From: Anagrus nilaparvatae
Lineage: Eukaryota; Arthropoda; Insecta; Hymenoptera; Mymaridae
Direction: 5' to 3'
Assembly (NCBI GenBank): GCA_022575985.1
Contig: JAKSXM010000007.1
Span: 56,078,501-56,142,500, forward strand
DNA length: 64,000 nucleotides
Shown here: piece after piece, positions 60,053 through 64,000 of the stretch
Layout: every line of letters starts with the position of its first letter
How positions within the stretch are numbered: the stretch's first letter is position 1
Notes under the pieces: model-generated
Databases searched by the model: none
What the model was told of the DNA's origin: nothing
The model's input: the letters and a program-made list of their open reading frames with translations, nothing else
Position numbers and translations under genes: made by a program

Positions 60053-60471
60053 TTTTAATTATTATATAAAAAACAAAGTTGTAAAAAGAAAGATCAATGA
60101 ATAAATTAAAATAAATGTGTTTTGACTTAATTAATTAAAAATATCATGAATATTGCATCTTAGGACAAAGTAAAATTTATATATATTTATATAAAAATCC
60201 AAAAATGGTTGAAGTCGATCAAGCAAACGTTGTCTGCAAATACAAGAACATAAAACTAAAAATTTTTAAAACTAATTTGAATATAAAATTTAGCAAAAAG
60301 AGTCTTAAAGCAAAAATAATTCCAGACTACATAAATATAAAAACAAATTCAAAATCAAAAATAGCAAAGTTAGTACTAAAATAAGTTCATATATTCTGGC
60401 TCTAATTAGAGATAAAAGAATTATATATAAAAAAGAATATTTAAACCAAAACTTATATTTAGCACACTTAC
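60053..60471. other. AT-rich spacer
   Basis: No feature recognised. Confidence 0.4.
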
Positions 60472-60691
60472 ACTCAGCGACTTTTGGTATAGTGGCAGCA
60501 CCAGTTTTGGAGTAGAGAAACATAGTTGGTCGTGTGACGCTACCAACTTGATGAATTACGTGAAATCAGCGTGGGTAGGGATGTAGCGTCTTTACTCAAA
60601 AAGAAAAATTTGGCACTCTCACGATATCAACTATTTGCTTATAATAATACCAGCGCTGTTGGTACTGTCACTATACCAAAAGTCTCTGAGT
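60472..60691. mobile_element. MITE of 220 bp (ACTCAGCGACTTTTGGTATA ends)
   Basis: Left end ACTCAGCGACTTTTGGTATA, right end TATACCAAAAGTCTCTGAGT; complementarity continues through AGTGGCAGCACCAG. More GC than its surroundings. No ORF. Confidence 0.8.
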
Positions 60692-60759
60692 ATACAACTT
60701 GCAAATAAATTAAATAATACGTTAGCTAATGAAATCATATGTAAAATCAATTCCAATTT

Positions 60760-61740
60760 AGAAGTTAGAAGAAGTTAGAAAGATTGTTAGAGACTTGTGA
60801 TCTGCCGTAGGGCAAAGCCTTTAACTGCAGATTATTTAATGGGAAATTTACCTGAGGTACGTATAAATAAGACTAGTCCTTTTTCTATTACCGGCATAGA
60901 TTTTTGTGGGATATTTTATTTGAAAGAGAAAAAATATCGCAATAGGGCTTAATGGTATATAACTAAAGCTATACACTTGGAAGTAGTTGAAAATTTAACT
61001 TATGAAGCCTTCATAGCAGCATTAGGTAGATTCATAGGACGTAGAGGTTATCCAGAAAAAATATATTTGGACATTGGTACGAATTTCGTAGGTGCTAATA
61101 GAGAGTTTAAAGAATTACATAAATTATGCTGTTTGGAAGAACATAAAAATAAGATTAATAATTACACAGTCACACGTAATATTTCGTGGAATTTTAATCC
61201 TCCTGCCACACCTAATTTTGGTGGATTATGGGAGGCTGGCGTTAAATCATTTAAACACCATCTTATAAAGGTAACAAGAAATTTGCATTTTACATTAATA
61301 GAATTTTAAACGCTTGCCATTAAAATCGAAGCTATCTTAAATTCACGTCCTATTTCCGCGCTTTCTAATGACCCAAATGATCAATAATGTTTAACACCTG
61401 GGCATTTTTTGATCGGTGATGCACTTGTAAGTTTGCCCTAGCCTAGCTACACTGAGATACCCACTAATCGATTAAATGTATGGAAGCATCTAACTAAATT
61501 AAAGCAAGATTTCTGGAATAGATGGTACAAGGAGTATATCAACGATCTCAATATACGTTCAAATTGGCAAAAATCAAACGACGAAAATATTAAGAAAGGG
61601 GTTTTGGTCATTTTGAAAGATGATAATTTGCCTCCTATGCGTTGGATGCTCGGACGCATAATAGACATCCATCCAGGAAAGGACGGATTGGTTCGTACAG
61701 TCACAGTAAAAACATCTACTAATTAATTAAAAAGGGGTGT
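60760..61740 (+). pseudogene. BEL/Pao retrotransposon integrase and C-terminal domain remnant
   Basis: Encodes VICRRAKPLTADYLMGNLPE, TGIDFCGIFYLKEKK (first Asp), AIHLEVVENLTYEAF, GRRGYPEKIYLDIGTNFVGA (second Asp; S-D-N-G changed to L-D-I-G), WNFNPPATPNFGGLWEAGVK (Glu), IEAILNSRPISALSND, LTPGHFLIGDAL and RWMLGRIIDIHPGKDGLVRT (DUF5641-type tail). Broken by stops (about 60949, 61307, 61384) and by frame loss upstream. Gag, protease and RT are absent, so it is a 3' piece. Confidence 0.92.
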
Positions 61741-61971
61741 CAGGTCTATTGCTGTCCTTCCAGTTCAAGAAGAAAACAACAGAGAAGATAAAAAAAAATA
61801 ATAAAAAATAAATACCATATTAAATTCATTAAAAAATATTTGTAAAAGTACCAATAATTTTTTATTATTTTATGTTTTGAAATAATATTATTCATGTAAT
61901 CATTTTATATAATGTTTCTAAAATATTTAATCTATAATTATAATTTGAGATTCTCTCAAAGGGGGGGAGAA
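61741..61971. other. BEL/Pao 3' non-coding DNA with polypurine tract
   Basis: AT-rich, ending in AAAGGGGGGGAGA, which fits a polypurine tract just before the LTR. Confidence 0.6.
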
Positions 61972-62200
61972 TGTTCCGTAGGAACAGAAGATTTGGTGCC
62001 TATTGTAATAATTTTTCTTTCTATATATAAAGGGTTATTTTTATTTTATTAAAATTTATAATAATTTGCTTTCTTTAGTAATCTTTAGATTAATGAATTG
62101 AATTTTGTCTCAGATGTCACCGGACGCTAATGAAAAATAAAAAACAATATAATGAAATAATTCATATTATCCATTTGTTTGTCAGTGTTATTTTTTTTAC
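61972..62200 (+). repeat. Probable 3' LTR of the BEL/Pao element
   Basis: Begins TGTTCCGTAGGAACAG, with a TATA-like CTATATATAAAGGG about 50 bases in and AATAAA-like signals near 62135. The right edge is a guess; there is no second LTR in the window to compare. Confidence 0.5.
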
Positions 62201-62359
62201 GCGTAATATTGTATTTTTGAATTTTTTAGTCATCAGTCTTTCGACACCTTGCAATAAATGATATAATTTCCTTTATAAAAACAATCCTGAATCAAAATTA
62301 TTTCTTATTCAATAAAAATACTTGTTTTTTGAGCTAACAATTTTTTCCTTTATTTTTGC

Positions 62360-62600
62360 AATATCAGTTTCAACAATGAATCGATGAATATTATTTGCAA
62401 AAAGAAGGCTTAGCAATGGGATCCCTATTAAACTCACTTATGGCAGATATTTTCATGAAGGATTTTGAAAGTAAACACATATTTAAAGATATAAATCCGC
62501 ATAAAAAAACATAATTACATACAACAGATACGTAGATGATATATTTGTGAATTATAAAGGTACTAAAAGGCAAATAGATGCGTTTTAAAAATACATAAGT
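62360..62600 (+). pseudogene. Penelope-like element RT fragment
   Basis: Encodes EGLAMGSLLNSLMADIFMKD, matching the GLAMGSPLSPxxADIFM motif of Penelope RTs, then after a frame break ITYNRYVDDIFVNYKGTK with the catalytic YVDD. Only this palm section remains. No GIY-YIG domain. Confidence 0.8.
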
Positions 62601-64000
62601 TTAACAAAAAATTTCAAAAAAAGAGTATGCTTTTTAAAAATTTACGAAAAAAGTTGTAAGTTAACAATTACTTTCATAAATTTGCAAAAAATAGTAATAA
62701 GAATTTTCGATTTCTTAATTTCGGCCTACCAGCCAAAGTCATTCAATGAACCCACTGTAGCATTGTCTCCTTCCCTCTTACTTAGTGAACTATAAGTGAA
62801 AAAATATTTTTTTTAATACACATTATGAAACATAACATTCAGTATTTCAAAAGAATATTATCCTCTGTTCGAATTAAGTGTATTATTACACTCTCCTTAT
62901 ATGGCACAATATACTTAGCATCTAGCTATATATTTTATTGTGAAAAACTTAAATATTTAAGAGTATTTGAAAAAGAGTATTGAATAGAAAAACATGAAAC
63001 TTGAATACTAGCCACACTTTATGGCAGTATCATAAAAAAGATTTGATGACATATATTTTTAAGCTACATACAAAAGAAAAATAAAATAATACATAGAGTA
63101 GCCTCAATTTCAAAGTGCTTTTCTTAAACTGCCTTTCGTTTACTCTAAAAGCTCTTTATATAGTGTAGTTTTTTTTTTATATAAACGAAGTCAAGAAAAT
63201 TTATATATATGTGTTAAAGAGAAAAAAGGAAATGTTTTCTCCATAGATTTTCAATTTCTTTTGATGGGCACTTTGCTAGAGATGTCTAGTAACTTAGAAA
63301 ATCGTCTTATATATAATAAAAAAAAAAACAAGATTTAGCAATATACATATAAATATATTTAAGTAGAACGTTCTTAAATCATAAATGGTACACACTGTCA
63401 AGATCAGAAATATTTCGAATTATTAAATGTATATAGTACATAAGAAAAAGAGTAAAGTGTTAATGTATCTTGGATCATTGCCAAAATACGTTAACGTAAT
63501 TGGCACATTCGTATTATCACTTAAAGAAAAATCTCGAATGAAATAGGAATAAATGAACAACCTGTGGACAAGTTTATATAAAATGCATTTAAAATTAAAT
63601 AATTAATTATTAGTATGTAAAATATATTAATAATTTAACTCATTTTTTGCATAAATTATGTCAAAAAATAACTTTGGTTTAGCCAACAATTTTTTTAATA
63701 TAAATTCTTAAAATATCTTTTTGAAAAAAAATACCAACATGAGAGAAAAATTTAATGAATCGAATAAAAAATACAAGAGGAAGAGTTTATATCTTGAAAA
63801 ATTCTTATACTAAATTACAAAGTCTAACACTTCTAAATAGTAATAATCCAAAGTGAGATTTAATTAGCCTAGATTCCACAGTTAAACTTTATACCTTTTT
63901 TTTTGTTTTTTAATTCTTTTCTTTTTCTCGATTTCTTTCCTATATATATATTAAGCACTCTTTTAATTTTCTTTAATTTGATATAAAATTACATTTGGAT
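62601..64000. other. Window end, AT-rich, no gene recognised
   Basis: No WD40 exon of Atg16 visible. Short hairpins of AAATTTACGAAAA type at 62630-62700. Confidence 0.5.

Overview
This is an AT-rich eukaryotic window, almost certainly insect, with GT-AG introns and a dense load of transposable elements. Only two loci look like host genes. One is the 5' part of an autophagy gene, ATG16L1/Atg16 (+ strand, seven recognised exons from 35422 to 46421, with the rest of the WD40 propeller not found in the window). The other is a small divergently oriented three-exon gene (33332-33920, minus) whose 142-residue product I read as a diverged Pth2-type peptidyl-tRNA hydrolase fold. The Atg16 protein and the mobile element set (hAT/DUF4371, PIF/Harbinger, Helitron, Jockey/CR1-like and R1-like LINEs, BEL/Pao, Penelope) suit an arthropod; I lean to a hymenopteran such as a parasitoid wasp, but only weakly.

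Layout. 1-4757: AT-rich DNA with diverged direct repeats, a small palindrome (2836-3312) and traces of a 'ggactt' minisatellite. 4758-6526: a tandem-repeat element with terminal hairpins (family B). 6721-8630: a degenerate but full-length copy of a transposon-associated gene with a DFAENY-type motif (minus). 8677-14960: a hAT transposase pseudogene (minus) broken by a 5S-rRNA-like SINE, a MITE and a second family B element, with an R1-like LINE fragment at its 3' side. 15313-16470: Helitron/PIF1 helicase remnant (minus). 16898-20745: Harbinger remnant (+) split by a LINE (17946-20236). 21058-24061: 3-kb foldback palindrome with a nested MITE. 24652-26901: palindrome of two opposed arrays of a 140-bp repeat (family A). 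27079-27766: element flanked by TTAA. 28446-30110: second Harbinger remnant (minus) with its Myb/SANT-like partner. 30555-31565: another family A copy. 33332-46421: the two host genes, separated by a foldback MITE. The 7.9-kb Atg16 intron 5 holds more family A copies, TA-flanked MITEs and a tRNA-derived SINE.

46422-64000 has no recognised host exon. Its most notable feature is a 3.46-kb element (52691-56153): inverted arms of about 870 bp enclose one long ORF that resembles an XPG/FEN-type nuclease core plus a Cys-rich tail. Further on lie AT-rich DNA, a small MITE, a BEL/Pao integrase remnant with a probable LTR, and a Penelope RT fragment. Two hammerhead-ribozyme-like cores (5717-5746 and 60017-60052) may be Penelope-type footprints.

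How it fits together: the genic signal is the autophagy gene, whose introns and surroundings have absorbed repeated, often nested insertions. Nesting gives relative ages in places, and one MITE insertion can be verified against an empty paralogous site inside the window.
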